64,000 nucleotides of DNA from Tabrizicola sp. TH137 (GTDB lineage Bacteria; Pseudomonadota; Alphaproteobacteria; Rhodobacterales; Rhodobacteraceae). Below the pieces are notes generated by a model, which was not told the origin of the DNA, made no database searches, and worked only from the letters and a program-made list of their open reading frames with translations. How positions within the stretch are numbered: the first letter of the stretch is position 1; every line of letters starts with the position of its first letter. A program made the position numbers and the translations under genes. Below, one piece after another: positions 40,094-47,923 of the stretch. The stretch is taken from positions 416,522-480,521 of the forward strand of contig NZ_PKRQ01000004.1 in assembly GCF_002855575.1 (NCBI RefSeq), in the 5' to 3' direction.

Positions 40094-40794
40094 GCCGCCT
40101 GTTCGAAGAAGCGCGCGATCCATTCGGCGAAGCGCGGGCCTTCGATGCCGGGAGCCAGCGCGGCGCGGGCGGTCTGGCCCACCTCGGGCGGGAAATGGGG
40201 GGCGAATTCCTCGACCAGCGCGGCGGCGAAGTCGGGCGTCATCTCGGGGTGGTGTTGCGTGGCGAAGACGCGGTTGCCGATGCGGTAGGCGGCGACGGGG
40301 CAGCCGGGCGAGTGGCCGATCACCTCGGCACCCGGCGGAAGGGCGAGCACCTGTTCGCCATGGGCGGCGGCGAGGCGGATGCGGGGTGCGGCATCCATCC
40401 AGGGGGCGGGCGCGGTGATTTCGGTTTCCGAAGCGCCGAGGACGAAGGGGCCGGGATTGGCACCGACCCGGCCCCCGAGCGCCTGTGCGATGGCCTGATG
40501 GCCGAAGCAGGCCCCGACCATGGGCAAACCCGCCGCATGGGCCGTACGGATCAGGGCCATGAGCCGGACGATCCAGGGGTCGGCGTCCCGCACGGAGGCG
40601 GGGCTGCCGCCGATCAGGAGACCGTCGAAACCCTTGATGTCTTCGGGGAATTCGCCTTTCGGAAGGTCGAAGGCCGTCATGTGCCAGTCGGGGCGGACGG
40701 CGGCGATCAGGTGGCGGAACTTTTCGGCATCGCGGGGATGGCGTGCGGCGAAATCCGAGTCATCCGTATTCGTCACCAGCAGCGCGATATGCAT
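40090..40794 (-). CDS. Class I glutamine amidotransferase (gamma-glutamyl hydrolase-like)
   Basis: 234-aa GATase1-fold enzyme. The nucleophile elbow is 'MVGACFGHQAIAQALGG' with Cys96; the triad is completed by 'ATQHHPEM' (His182, Glu184). No synthetase domain is fused and no biosynthetic partner is next to it, so a free gamma-glutamyl-amide hydrolase role, as in PuuD or the aniline AtdA2 group, is likely. It is divergent from the P450-GS-ferredoxin operon across 67 bp, which suggests it removes the glutamyl group added by that GS-like enzyme. It shares its CTAG stop with the GntR gene. Confidence 0.85.
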   Translation of the reverse strand: MHIALLVTNTDDSDFAARHPRDAEKFRHLIAAVRPDWHMTAFDLPKGEFPEDIKGFDGLLIGGSPASVRDADPWIVRLMALIRTAHAAGLPMVGACFGHQAIAQALGGRVGANPGPFVLGASETEITAPAPWMDAAPRIRLAAAHGEQVLALPPGAEVIGHSPGCPVAAYRIGNRVFATQHHPEMTPDFAAALVEEFAPHFPPEVGQTARAALAPGIEGPRFAEWIARFFEQAA

Positions 40795-40825
40795 GAAGTT
40801 TTTCCTTTACATATTTATAGGCCGT

Positions 40826-40844
40826 ATCATTATGCAAAAATGAT
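40826..40844. promoter_or_regulatory. Palindrome in the amidotransferase/P450 divergent promoter
   Basis: ATCATT (40826-40831) and AATGAT (40839-40844) are exact inverted copies around a 7-bp core in an unusually AT-rich 67-bp gap. It lies 17 bp before the P450 ATG and 31 bp before the amidotransferase ATG. A likely site for the adjacent GntR regulator, though it does not spell the textbook FadR-type half sites. Confidence 0.45.
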
Positions 40845-40861
40845 GTGACGGCAAGGAGGCA

Positions 40862-42121
40862 ATGATGACGGTCTGGACGCCCAGCGATGACGGCCATGCC
40901 GATCTGACCAGCCATGACACCTTTCTGAACGGTGCGCCGCACAACACCTTTGCCCGGTTGCGCCGGGACGACCCCATGCATTGGACAGAATGGGATCAGG
41001 GCCAGCCTTTCTGGTCGGTCACGCGGCATGCCGACATCCATGCCCTGAACGGCAAGCCGGACCTGCTGTCTTCGGCGCGGGGAATCCGGATGGAGGATCA
41101 GAGTTACGAGGAGTATCTTGCCCGGCGGACCTTTCAGGAAACCGATCCGCCCGAACACATGATGACGCGGGTGAAGGTGGCAAAGGCCTTTTCCAAGCCC
41201 GTGGTGGCCGGGTTCGAGCAGGCGATCCGCGACCTGTGCACCGACATCCTGGATCAGGCGCTGGCGAAGGGCACGTTCGATGCGACCAAGGACATCGCGC
41301 GGGAATTGCCGATGCGGATGCTGGGGCGGATCGTCGGGCTGCCGGATGAGGATTTGCCCTGGCTGGTGGAGAAGGGCGATGCGCTGATTGCCAATACGGA
41401 CCCGGATTTCACGGAGCACGTTCTGGACAAGCTGACGACGGACGAGTTCCGCATGATGCCCTTCAACTCGCCCGCCGGGGCGGAGCTGTTTGTCTATGCC
41501 AAGGACCTGATGGCGCGGAAGGCGGCAGCGGGGGATACGTCGGGGGTGTTGCACCTGATCCTGCAACCGGGACCGGATGGATCGGTCCTGCCGGAGCATG
41601 AGTTCCGCAACTTCTTTTGCCTGATCGTGGCGGCGGGCAACGATACCACGCGCTATTCCATCGCGGCGGGCATTCAGGCGCTGGCGCATCAGCCGGAACT
41701 GCTGCCGCTGATCCAGAGCGGGGCGGTGGATGACACGATGGCGGATGAGATCATCCGCTGGGCTTCGCCCACCTCCTATTTCCGGCGCACGGCGACGCGG
41801 GATTTCGAGATGCATGGCAAGCAGATCAGGGCGGGGGACAAGGTTCTGTACTGGTTCGCCTCGGCCAATCGGGATGAGGAGGCCTTTGACGCGCCCTTCC
41901 GGGTGGATCTGGGCCGCAACCCGAACCGCCATCTGGCCTTTGGCCAGGGGGGGCCGCATCTCTGCCTTGGGATGTGGCTGGCGCGGCTGGAAGTGCGTGT
42001 GCTGTTCCAGGAACTGGCCAAGCGCATCCGGGCCATCGAACCTGCGGGGGAACAGAAGTTCCTGCGATCCAACTTCGTGGCCGGGCTGAAATCGCTGCCC
42101 GTTCATGTGACACTGAAATGA
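40862..42121 (+). CDS. Cytochrome P450 of the amine cluster
   Basis: 419-aa bacterial class I P450. It has the I-helix 'LIVAAGNDTTRYSIAAGI' (near 257-274), ExxR in 'DEIIRWASPT' (near 297) and the haem loop 'FGQGGPHLCLG' with Cys368, followed by 'MWLARLE'. The sequence style is that of the CYP125/CYP142-like clan. AAGGAGG lies just upstream; two ATGs (40862, 40865) are in frame. Its operon partners, a GS-like ligase and a [2Fe-2S] ferredoxin, imply electron supply by that ferredoxin and a nitrogenous substrate. The ferredoxin reductase is not here. Confidence 0.9.
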   Translation: MMTVWTPSDDGHADLTSHDTFLNGAPHNTFARLRRDDPMHWTEWDQGQPFWSVTRHADIHALNGKPDLLSSARGIRMEDQSYEEYLARRTFQETDPPEHMMTRVKVAKAFSKPVVAGFEQAIRDLCTDILDQALAKGTFDATKDIARELPMRMLGRIVGLPDEDLPWLVEKGDALIANTDPDFTEHVLDKLTTDEFRMMPFNSPAGAELFVYAKDLMARKAAAGDTSGVLHLILQPGPDGSVLPEHEFRNFFCLIVAAGNDTTRYSIAAGIQALAHQPELLPLIQSGAVDDTMADEIIRWASPTSYFRRTATRDFEMHGKQIRAGDKVLYWFASANRDEEAFDAPFRVDLGRNPNRHLAFGQGGPHLCLGMWLARLEVRVLFQELAKRIRAIEPAGEQKFLRSNFVAGLKSLPVHVTLK

Positions 42122-42153
42122 ACAAGCAAGAACAGTGAACAGGGAGTGACATC

Positions 42154-43446
42154 ATGGCGGACCGCCTCAGGGCCATGTTCTGCGATCATCTGAGCCTGAT
42201 GCGCGGCAAGTATCTGCCCGCATCGAAGATGAAATCCGACGGCACGCGGCTGGCGCGGCCCACCTTCAGCGTGCATTGGGACAAGGACCTGATCCTTGAC
42301 GCGCCGCATACGAAATGCCGCGAGGGTATTCCCGACATGGAATTCCGCTGGGACGGCGCGGAAATCCGCGAGGGATGGGAGCCGAATACCAAGGTGGTGA
42401 CGGGCGACCTGTATGACAGCGAGGGGGTGCCGCTGCCGCTCTGCCCGCGCGGGGCGCTGAAGCGGGCGGTGGCGGACTGGAAGCGGCACGGGCTGGTGCC
42501 GAAGGTAGGGATCGAGCTGGAGGCCTTTGCCTTCGAGATCGGCGAGGATGGCGGCCTGTCGCCGCTGCATGCGCCGGGCGGGATCGTCTATGGGACGGGG
42601 CCCTTCGCCGATCCGGCGGGGTTCACGGATGCGATCTGGAACCGGGCGGAGGAGGCCGGGTTCCGGCTGGAACTGATCACCGCCGAGTATGACACGCCGC
42701 AATACGAATTCACGCTGGCCTATGACGAGGCGGTGAAGGCGGTGGACGAGATGGTATTGTTCCGCCAGATGGCCCGCGAAGTGGCGCTGGAGCATGGCAT
42801 CCTGCTGACCTTCCTGCCCAAGCCGATTCTGGAAAAAGGCGGGTCGGGGCTGCATTTCAACCTGTCTTTCGCCGATGCGTCGGGAAAGAACGCGCTGATG
42901 ACCGGGCCGAAGGGCGGGCCTGCGCAGATGAATGATCTGGCGCGGGGCTGCGTGGCGGGGTGGATGCGGCATCACAAGGGGCTGGCGGGCATTCTGGCGC
43001 CGACGGTGGGGTCCTATCTGCGGCTGCAACCTGCCTCCATGTCGGGCTATTGGTGCAACTGGGGCGGGGATCATCGCGGCGTCACGGTCCGCGTGTCGGA
43101 AGAGGGCGGCGCGAAGACGCGGCTGGAGCACCGCATGGCGGATGCAAGCTGCAACCCCTATACGGCGCTGGCGGCCCTGTTGCAGGCGGCGCGGCTGGGT
43201 GTGGAGCAGGGATATCCGCTGCCCGAGGCAGAGGCGGGCGACTGTTTCGAGCGGACAGATGCAGGCCATGGCGTGGCCGCTTCGCTGGCCGAGGCGATGG
43301 ATGATCTGGAGGCCGATGCCGCCCTTGGCGATGCTTTGGGGCGCGAGATCACGGACCACCACATCTTCATGAAGCGGATTGAGGTGGACAAGACGGCGGG
43401 CCTCGAAGGGGCGGCGCTGCGCGACTATTACATCTGGTATGTCTGA
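42154..43446 (+). CDS. Glutamine synthetase-like ligase (gamma-glutamyl-amine synthetase type)
   Basis: 430-aa member of the GS superfamily. It retains the catalytic-domain landmarks: 'GIELEAFAFEIGE' near 118 (metal Glu), 'AEYDTPQYEFTL' near 182, 'GSGLHFNLSFAD' near 230, 'GILAPTVGSYLRLQ' near 277, 'GVTVRV' near 308 and 'LEHRMADASCNPYTALAALL' near 324. It is shorter than biosynthetic GlnA, has a reduced N-terminal domain and lacks the adenylylation loop context. In this operon it probably ligates glutamate to an amine, as in PuuA, IpuC and AtdA1. It lies between the P450 and ferredoxin genes with short spacers. Confidence 0.87.
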   Translation: MADRLRAMFCDHLSLMRGKYLPASKMKSDGTRLARPTFSVHWDKDLILDAPHTKCREGIPDMEFRWDGAEIREGWEPNTKVVTGDLYDSEGVPLPLCPRGALKRAVADWKRHGLVPKVGIELEAFAFEIGEDGGLSPLHAPGGIVYGTGPFADPAGFTDAIWNRAEEAGFRLELITAEYDTPQYEFTLAYDEAVKAVDEMVLFRQMAREVALEHGILLTFLPKPILEKGGSGLHFNLSFADASGKNALMTGPKGGPAQMNDLARGCVAGWMRHHKGLAGILAPTVGSYLRLQPASMSGYWCNWGGDHRGVTVRVSEEGGAKTRLEHRMADASCNPYTALAALLQAARLGVEQGYPLPEAEAGDCFERTDAGHGVAASLAEAMDDLEADAALGDALGREITDHHIFMKRIEVDKTAGLEGAALRDYYIWYV

Positions 43447-43456
43447 GGGAATGGCG

Positions 43457-43771
43457 ATGCAGGCGACGTGGGAATTGCCCGACGGGCGGAAGATCACGCT
43501 GGACGTGGCGGAAGGGATGAACCTGATGCAGGCCGCCGTGGCGCGGGGCATTCCGGGCGTGGTGGGGGAATGCGGCGGGTCGATGTCCTGCGCGACATGC
43601 CATGTGGTGGTGACGCCTGACTGGGCGGAGCGCGCGGGCCCGCCCGGGCCGTTCGAGGAGGATATGCTGGACATAACCGAGGCGGGGCGGCAGCCGGCTT
43701 CGCGCCTGTCCTGCCAGATCCGGATGACCGCCGACCTGGACGGGATCGTTGTGCAGGTGCCGGCCGTCTAG
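43457..43771 (+). CDS. [2Fe-2S] ferredoxin (adrenodoxin/putidaredoxin type)
   Basis: 104-aa ferredoxin with the cluster pattern CxxxxxCxxC in 'GECGGSMSCATCHVV' and the fourth Cys in 'RLSCQIRM', the vertebrate/putidaredoxin kind that serves P450s. The ATG at 43457 is preferred: GAGGGA is 6 bp upstream and the protein begins directly at the first beta strand ('MQATWELPDG'). ATGs at 43439 and 43451 would overlap the GS-like gene or lack spacing. It most likely feeds the P450 two genes upstream. Confidence 0.9.
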   Translation: MQATWELPDGRKITLDVAEGMNLMQAAVARGIPGVVGECGGSMSCATCHVVVTPDWAERAGPPGPFEEDMLDITEAGRQPASRLSCQIRMTADLDGIVVQVPAV

Positions 43772-43780
43772 GACGCCTTC

Positions 43781-43820
43781 GCCGCGCCCGGCAATGCCCG
43801 GCCCGACCTCAGGGCGCGGC
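43781..43820. terminator. Inverted repeat between convergent ferredoxin and DUF2783 genes
   Basis: GCCGCGCCC (43781-43789) and GGGCGCGGC (43812-43820) are exact inverted copies starting 10 bp after the ferredoxin stop and reaching into the DUF2783 3' end. It could act as a two-way terminator, but there is no T-run on either side. Confidence 0.35.
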
Positions 43821-44009
43821 CGGGCGGGGATCGCGGGCGAGGCGCATCGCCTCGGCCAGGATGGCATGATCACCGATATGGTTCATCAGGATCAGGATCA
43901 GCCGGGCGTTGAGGGCGTGGCTTTCCGCCTCGGTCAGACCGTCATGGGTGGCGATCAGCCTCGCATAGGATTCGTCGGCCCGGGTGAGGTTTGGCGTGGT
44001 GATGAGCAT
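43809..44009 (-). CDS. DUF2783 small protein
   Basis: 66-aa protein ('LTRADESYARLIATHDGLTEAESHALNARLILILMNHIGD'-type sequence spread over about 8-48), helical, matching the short DUF2783 family found beside flavoprotein monooxygenases. It follows the monooxygenase gene with a 3-bp gap and ends the minus-strand hmg-linked operon. Function unknown; the constant pairing suggests a subunit or stabiliser of the monooxygenase. Confidence 0.75.
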   Translation of the reverse strand: MLITTPNLTRADESYARLIATHDGLTEAESHALNARLILILMNHIGDHAILAEAMRLARDPRPAAP

Positions 44010-44012
44010 GGG

Positions 44013-45629
44013 TCATTCCTTTCCGATGGCACGGGCAAGGGCCTGACCCAGCGCGGCTGACTCGAACCGATCCCAGCGGGCCGCGACGTGCTGGTCGGGG
44101 CGGATGAGATAGACGGCCCCTGGCACATCGCCCAGATAGCGGGCGGCCAGTTCGGGGCTGGGGTCGAGCGTCAGCCCGTCCACCGCCAGCCCGTGCAGGG
44201 TGAGTTGGGGCGGCACCTCGATGCCGATCCCGAGCAGGGTGAAGCCGCGCCCGAGTTGCGCGAGGAGCCATCCCCCGGCCAGAGGTGCATCGGGACAGGG
44301 TGAGCCCGGCCGCGTGCGCGGCGGCATTTGCGGGTGGTCAGGCCCGTTGAGCGCCGACCCGTCATAGGTGCAGGGCAGAGACAGGCGGCCCGAATTGACC
44401 ACCGTCCTTGCGAAGGGAAGGGTCTCGGCAAGGTCGAGGACGGCGTTGCGGAACATACGGGAGACCGGGGTCTTGGGCGTGATGAAATCCGTGGAGCGGG
44501 TGGAGTTCAGGATGTTCTCCTCTGCCCCGTGGACGCGTTCGGCATCATAGCTGTCGAGCAGGCTGTCCGGGGCCGCGCCCTGAACCACCAGCGCCAGCTT
44601 CCAGGCGAGGTTGTCCACATCCTGGATGCCAGAATTCGCGCCGCGTGCGCCGAAGGGACTCACCTGATGGGCGGAATCGCCCGCGAAGAGGACGCGGCCA
44701 TGCCGGAAGCGTTCCATGCGGCGGCACTGGAAGGTGTAGATGGAACACCAGTCCAGTTCATAGTCCACACCGGGACCCAGCATCGCATCGACGCGCGCCC
44801 GGATGCGGGCGGGTTCCAGTTCCTTGGCGCGGTCGATGTTCCAGCCAAGCTGGAAGTCGATGCGCCAGATGTCATCGGGCTGTTTGTGGAGGAGGGCGGA
44901 ATCGCCGGATTTGAAATGCGGTTCGAACCAGAACCAGCGTTCTGTCGGGAAATCCGCCTTCATCTTCACGTCAGCTATCAGGAAGTTGTCCTCGAAAACC
45001 CGGCCTTCGAAGCCCAATCCCATCATGCCGCGCAGGGGGCTGCGGGCGCCGTCGCAGGCGATGAGCCAATCCGCCTCGAGGTGGTAGGGGCCATCAGGTG
45101 TCATCACCGTGAGAGTGACGTGATCCGTGTCGGGGGTGATCGCATCAACCCGGTTCTTGCCGCGCAATTCGATGGGTGCGCCTTCTGCCTGGGCCGAGAG
45201 GATGGCGTCATGGAGGAACTTTTCGAACCAGGGTTGCTGGAGGTTGATGAAGGCGGGCATGGCATGGCCGCCTTCGGGCAGGAGGTTGAACTCGTAGAGC
45301 AGGCGGTCGTCACGGAAGACCTTGCCGAGGTTCCATTGCACGCCCTTTTCCAGCATCGGCGCGGCAGCCCCGAGACGGTCGCAGATTTCCAGCGTGCGCT
45401 TGGCAAAGCAGAGCGCGCGACTGCCGAGGCCGGGGCCTTCGTGATCGTCCAGCAGCAGGACGGGGATGGCCCGGCGGCCCAGATCGAGGGCGGTGGCCAG
45501 CCCGACCGGGCCGCCGCCGACCACGATCACCCGGTGGCGGACGGGAGCGCGTGCATCCTGATCCGGCGAGCGTGCATAGGGGTAGAGACGGAAGGCCAGC
45601 GCATAGCGTTCCGGGACGTCATGTTTCAT
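44013..45629 (-). CDS. FAD-dependent aromatic monooxygenase (MhpA/UbiH-like)
   Basis: 538-aa class A flavin hydroxylase. 'RVIVVGGGPVGLATALDLGRR' near 33-53 binds FAD, 'LIACDGARSPLRGMMG' (DG motif) lies near 185 and 'RVLFAGDSAHQVSPFGARGANSGIQD' (GD motif) near 295-320. The C-terminal thioredoxin-like tail seen in phenol hydroxylases is present in short form. It is in a homogentisate operon, so it probably hydroxylates an aromatic acid feeding that route, but the substrate is unproven. The ATG at 45629 has a GGAGG-like site; upstream residues of the open frame are not conserved. Confidence 0.85.
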   Translation of the reverse strand: MKHDVPERYALAFRLYPYARSPDQDARAPVRHRVIVVGGGPVGLATALDLGRRAIPVLLLDDHEGPGLGSRALCFAKRTLEICDRLGAAAPMLEKGVQWNLGKVFRDDRLLYEFNLLPEGGHAMPAFINLQQPWFEKFLHDAILSAQAEGAPIELRGKNRVDAITPDTDHVTLTVMTPDGPYHLEADWLIACDGARSPLRGMMGLGFEGRVFEDNFLIADVKMKADFPTERWFWFEPHFKSGDSALLHKQPDDIWRIDFQLGWNIDRAKELEPARIRARVDAMLGPGVDYELDWCSIYTFQCRRMERFRHGRVLFAGDSAHQVSPFGARGANSGIQDVDNLAWKLALVVQGAAPDSLLDSYDAERVHGAEENILNSTRSTDFITPKTPVSRMFRNAVLDLAETLPFARTVVNSGRLSLPCTYDGSALNGPDHPQMPPRTRPGSPCPDAPLAGGWLLAQLGRGFTLLGIGIEVPPQLTLHGLAVDGLTLDPSPELAARYLGDVPGAVYLIRPDQHVAARWDRFESAALGQALARAIGKE

Positions 45630-45652
45630 CCGTTCCTCCCTGATCCTGCCGT

Positions 45653-46603
45653 TCAGCCCTGGAGCGCCGCCCACATGTCAAGATCGCGCTGGGCGGTCCA
45701 GATGCGGGGATGGGCGATGCCGCGCGCCTCGTCATAGGCGCGGGCGACGTTGAAGGGCAGGCAATGTTCGTAGATGGCGTAGTCCCTGAACTTCGGATCG
45801 CATTCGGCGCGGACGGCGTCCCATGCTTCCTTGAGCGATCCGCCCCGTGCCGCGATGCGGGCGACCGGGCGATAGGTGGAGTCGACGAAATCCTTCGTCC
45901 GATCGAGCGCGGCATTGACCGCCTCTTGGCCGATGACGGCATCGCCCCGGCCCGGCGCTATGGCAGCAAGGTCATAGGCGCGGATCGCTTCGAGCGTGTT
46001 GCCCCAGTCGGCGAAATGGCCGTCGCCGCAGTAGCAGGCGGAATGCGCCTCGACAATATCTCCGGTGAACATGACGTTCTGGTCAGGCACATGGATGACC
46101 GCATCGCCGGCGGTATGGGCGCGGCCAAGCTGAAGGATATCCACCCGGCGCTTGCCCAGCCAGACCGACATCCTGCCATTGAAGGTGGTGGTGGGCCAGG
46201 TCAGGCCGGGGATGCCTTCATGGCCCTGGAAGAGACGGGGAAAGCGTTGGAATTCGCTGTCCCAATCTTCCTGCCCACGTTCGGCGACCATGTTCCGGGC
46301 GGCTTCGGACATGATGATCTGCGGCGCGCGGAAGGCGGAGGCACCGAGCACGCGGACGGCATGGTAATGGGTCAGGACGACATGGCTGATGGGTTTGTCG
46401 GTGACGCTGCGGATGCAGTCGATCACCTTCTGCGCGAGGCGCGGGGTGGCCTGCGCCTCGACCACCATGACGCTGTCATCGCCGATGATGACGCCGCTGT
46501 TCGGATCGCCTTCGGCGGTGAAGGCGTAGAGCCCTTCGCCGATTTCGGTGAAGCTGATCTTCTTTTCCGCGAGATCGCCCTGCGAGGCGAAAGCCTTGGC
46601 CAT
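45653..46603 (-). CDS. MBL-fold protein with eroded metal site, hmg operon
   Basis: 316-aa metallo-beta-lactamase-fold protein. The first metal motif reads 'LTHYHAVRVLGAS', where canonical members have HxHxDH; Asp and His are Val and Arg. Later ligands 'LGRAHTAGDAVIH' and 'MFTGDIVEA' are present, but the closing 'PGHG' is 'APGRGD'. This predicts loss of the second metal site while the first is kept. The protein is otherwise full length and in a tightly packed operon (12 bp from fahA, 23 bp from the monooxygenase), so it is likely functional with altered chemistry. Confidence 0.8.
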   Translation of the reverse strand: MAKAFASQGDLAEKKISFTEIGEGLYAFTAEGDPNSGVIIGDDSVMVVEAQATPRLAQKVIDCIRSVTDKPISHVVLTHYHAVRVLGASAFRAPQIIMSEAARNMVAERGQEDWDSEFQRFPRLFQGHEGIPGLTWPTTTFNGRMSVWLGKRRVDILQLGRAHTAGDAVIHVPDQNVMFTGDIVEAHSACYCGDGHFADWGNTLEAIRAYDLAAIAPGRGDAVIGQEAVNAALDRTKDFVDSTYRPVARIAARGGSLKEAWDAVRAECDPKFRDYAIYEHCLPFNVARAYDEARGIAHPRIWTAQRDLDMWAALQG

Positions 46604-46614
46604 GGTCCTGGTCC

Positions 46615-47868
46615 TTATCGTGCGTAGGGATCGGCGAGGGCGGGGATCACTTTCCCGACGCATTCGCCGAAGCCGATGGTGTAGCCCGCGCCACGGCATT
46701 GGCCGCGCAGGGTGAGGGTGTCGTTGTCTTCGATGAAGCTGCGGGTTCCGCCGGTGATGGCGATGGGTTCCTTGCCGCCCCAGGAGAGTTCCAGAAGGCT
46801 GCCGCGGCTGTCCTTCGTCGGGCCGGAGATCGTGCCGGACCCGAGGAGATCGCCGGTGTTCATCGCGCAGCCGCTTGTCGTGTGGTGGGCCAATTGCTGC
46901 GCGGCGGAATAATACATCTCGGCATAGTTGGTGCGGGCGATCACGGTTTCGGTGCCGCCCTCGGGCTGCAAGGCCACTTCGAGCGCGATGTCATAGAGCA
47001 TCGGCCCGGGTTCGTGCAGATAGGGGAGAAGCGGCACCTCGCGGGCGGGGGTCGGGGTGCGGAAGGGTTCCAGCGCCGCCTTCATCACGATCCATGGGCT
47101 GATGGTGGTGGCGGTCGCCTTGGCCTGGAAGGGGCCGAGCGGCTGGTATTCCCAGGCCTGGATATCGCGCGCCGACCAGTCGTTGAGCAGGACATAGCCG
47201 AAGATCATCGCATCGGCCTCGGCCACGGTGACGGGGCCTTCGGATGGGGTGCCGACCACCGCGCCGAGTTCGAGTTCGATGTCGAAGCGGCGGGAGGGTT
47301 GGAAGGCGGGGACGGGATGATCCGGCCCCTTCACCTGCCCCCAGGGGCGGCGCACATCGGTGCCGGAGACCACGACCGAGGAGGCGCGGCCGTTATAGCC
47401 GATCGGGATGTGCAGCCAGTTGGGCGGAAGCGCATTCTCGGCCCCCCGGAACATGGTGCCGACATTTGTGGCATGGTGTCGGCCAGCATAGAAATCGGTG
47501 TATTCGCTGACGAGGAAGGGCATGTGAAGCGCGACCTGCGACAGCGGGTGGAGAAAGGGTTCCACCGCCGCCCGTTCGGCGGCGCCTTCGGCGAGAAGTG
47601 CAGTCAGGCGGGCGCGCAGGGCGTGCCAGACGGCGGGGCCGGCCGCCATCACCTCGTTCCAGAACGGCACGCCGAGGAGCGGTGCGCCATCGAGGGTGAG
47701 AAGCCCCTCTTCCTCCAGACCTGTCACGTCGAGGACGAAAGTGCCGATGGCGATGCCGCAGCGCGGTTCATCTTCGCCCAGCGAGAACACCCCGCAGGGC
47801 AGGTTGTTGAGGGGAAAGGGGCAATCGGCGGCATTCGCGCTTTGCACCCAAGACCGGATCAGGCCCAT
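46615..47868 (-). CDS. fahA: Fumarylacetoacetase
   Basis: 417-aa enzyme (human FAH is 419) that splits fumarylacetoacetate to fumarate and acetoacetate, the last step of tyrosine catabolism. Motifs: 'EYTDFYAGRHHATNVGTMFR' near 120-140, 'FDIELELGAVVGTPSEG' near 195, 'LLNDWSARDIQAWEYQPLGPFQAK' near 233-256 and 'GSGTISGP' near 350. Lies between hmgA and the MBL-fold gene on the minus strand. Confidence 0.95.
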   Translation of the reverse strand: MGLIRSWVQSANAADCPFPLNNLPCGVFSLGEDEPRCGIAIGTFVLDVTGLEEEGLLTLDGAPLLGVPFWNEVMAAGPAVWHALRARLTALLAEGAAERAAVEPFLHPLSQVALHMPFLVSEYTDFYAGRHHATNVGTMFRGAENALPPNWLHIPIGYNGRASSVVVSGTDVRRPWGQVKGPDHPVPAFQPSRRFDIELELGAVVGTPSEGPVTVAEADAMIFGYVLLNDWSARDIQAWEYQPLGPFQAKATATTISPWIVMKAALEPFRTPTPAREVPLLPYLHEPGPMLYDIALEVALQPEGGTETVIARTNYAEMYYSAAQQLAHHTTSGCAMNTGDLLGSGTISGPTKDSRGSLLELSWGGKEPIAITGGTRSFIEDNDTLTLRGQCRGAGYTIGFGECVGKVIPALADPYAR

Positions 47869-47923
47869 CTGCCTTCCTTCATTGATCTTTCAGAACCATC
47901 GGGGGGCCTTGAGGCCTGGCCCG

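Noticed and set aside
42154..43446. Biosynthetic glutamine synthetase GlnA
   Set aside because: Short N-terminus, operon with P450 and ferredoxin, no glnB neighbour; fits the amine-glutamylating group better.
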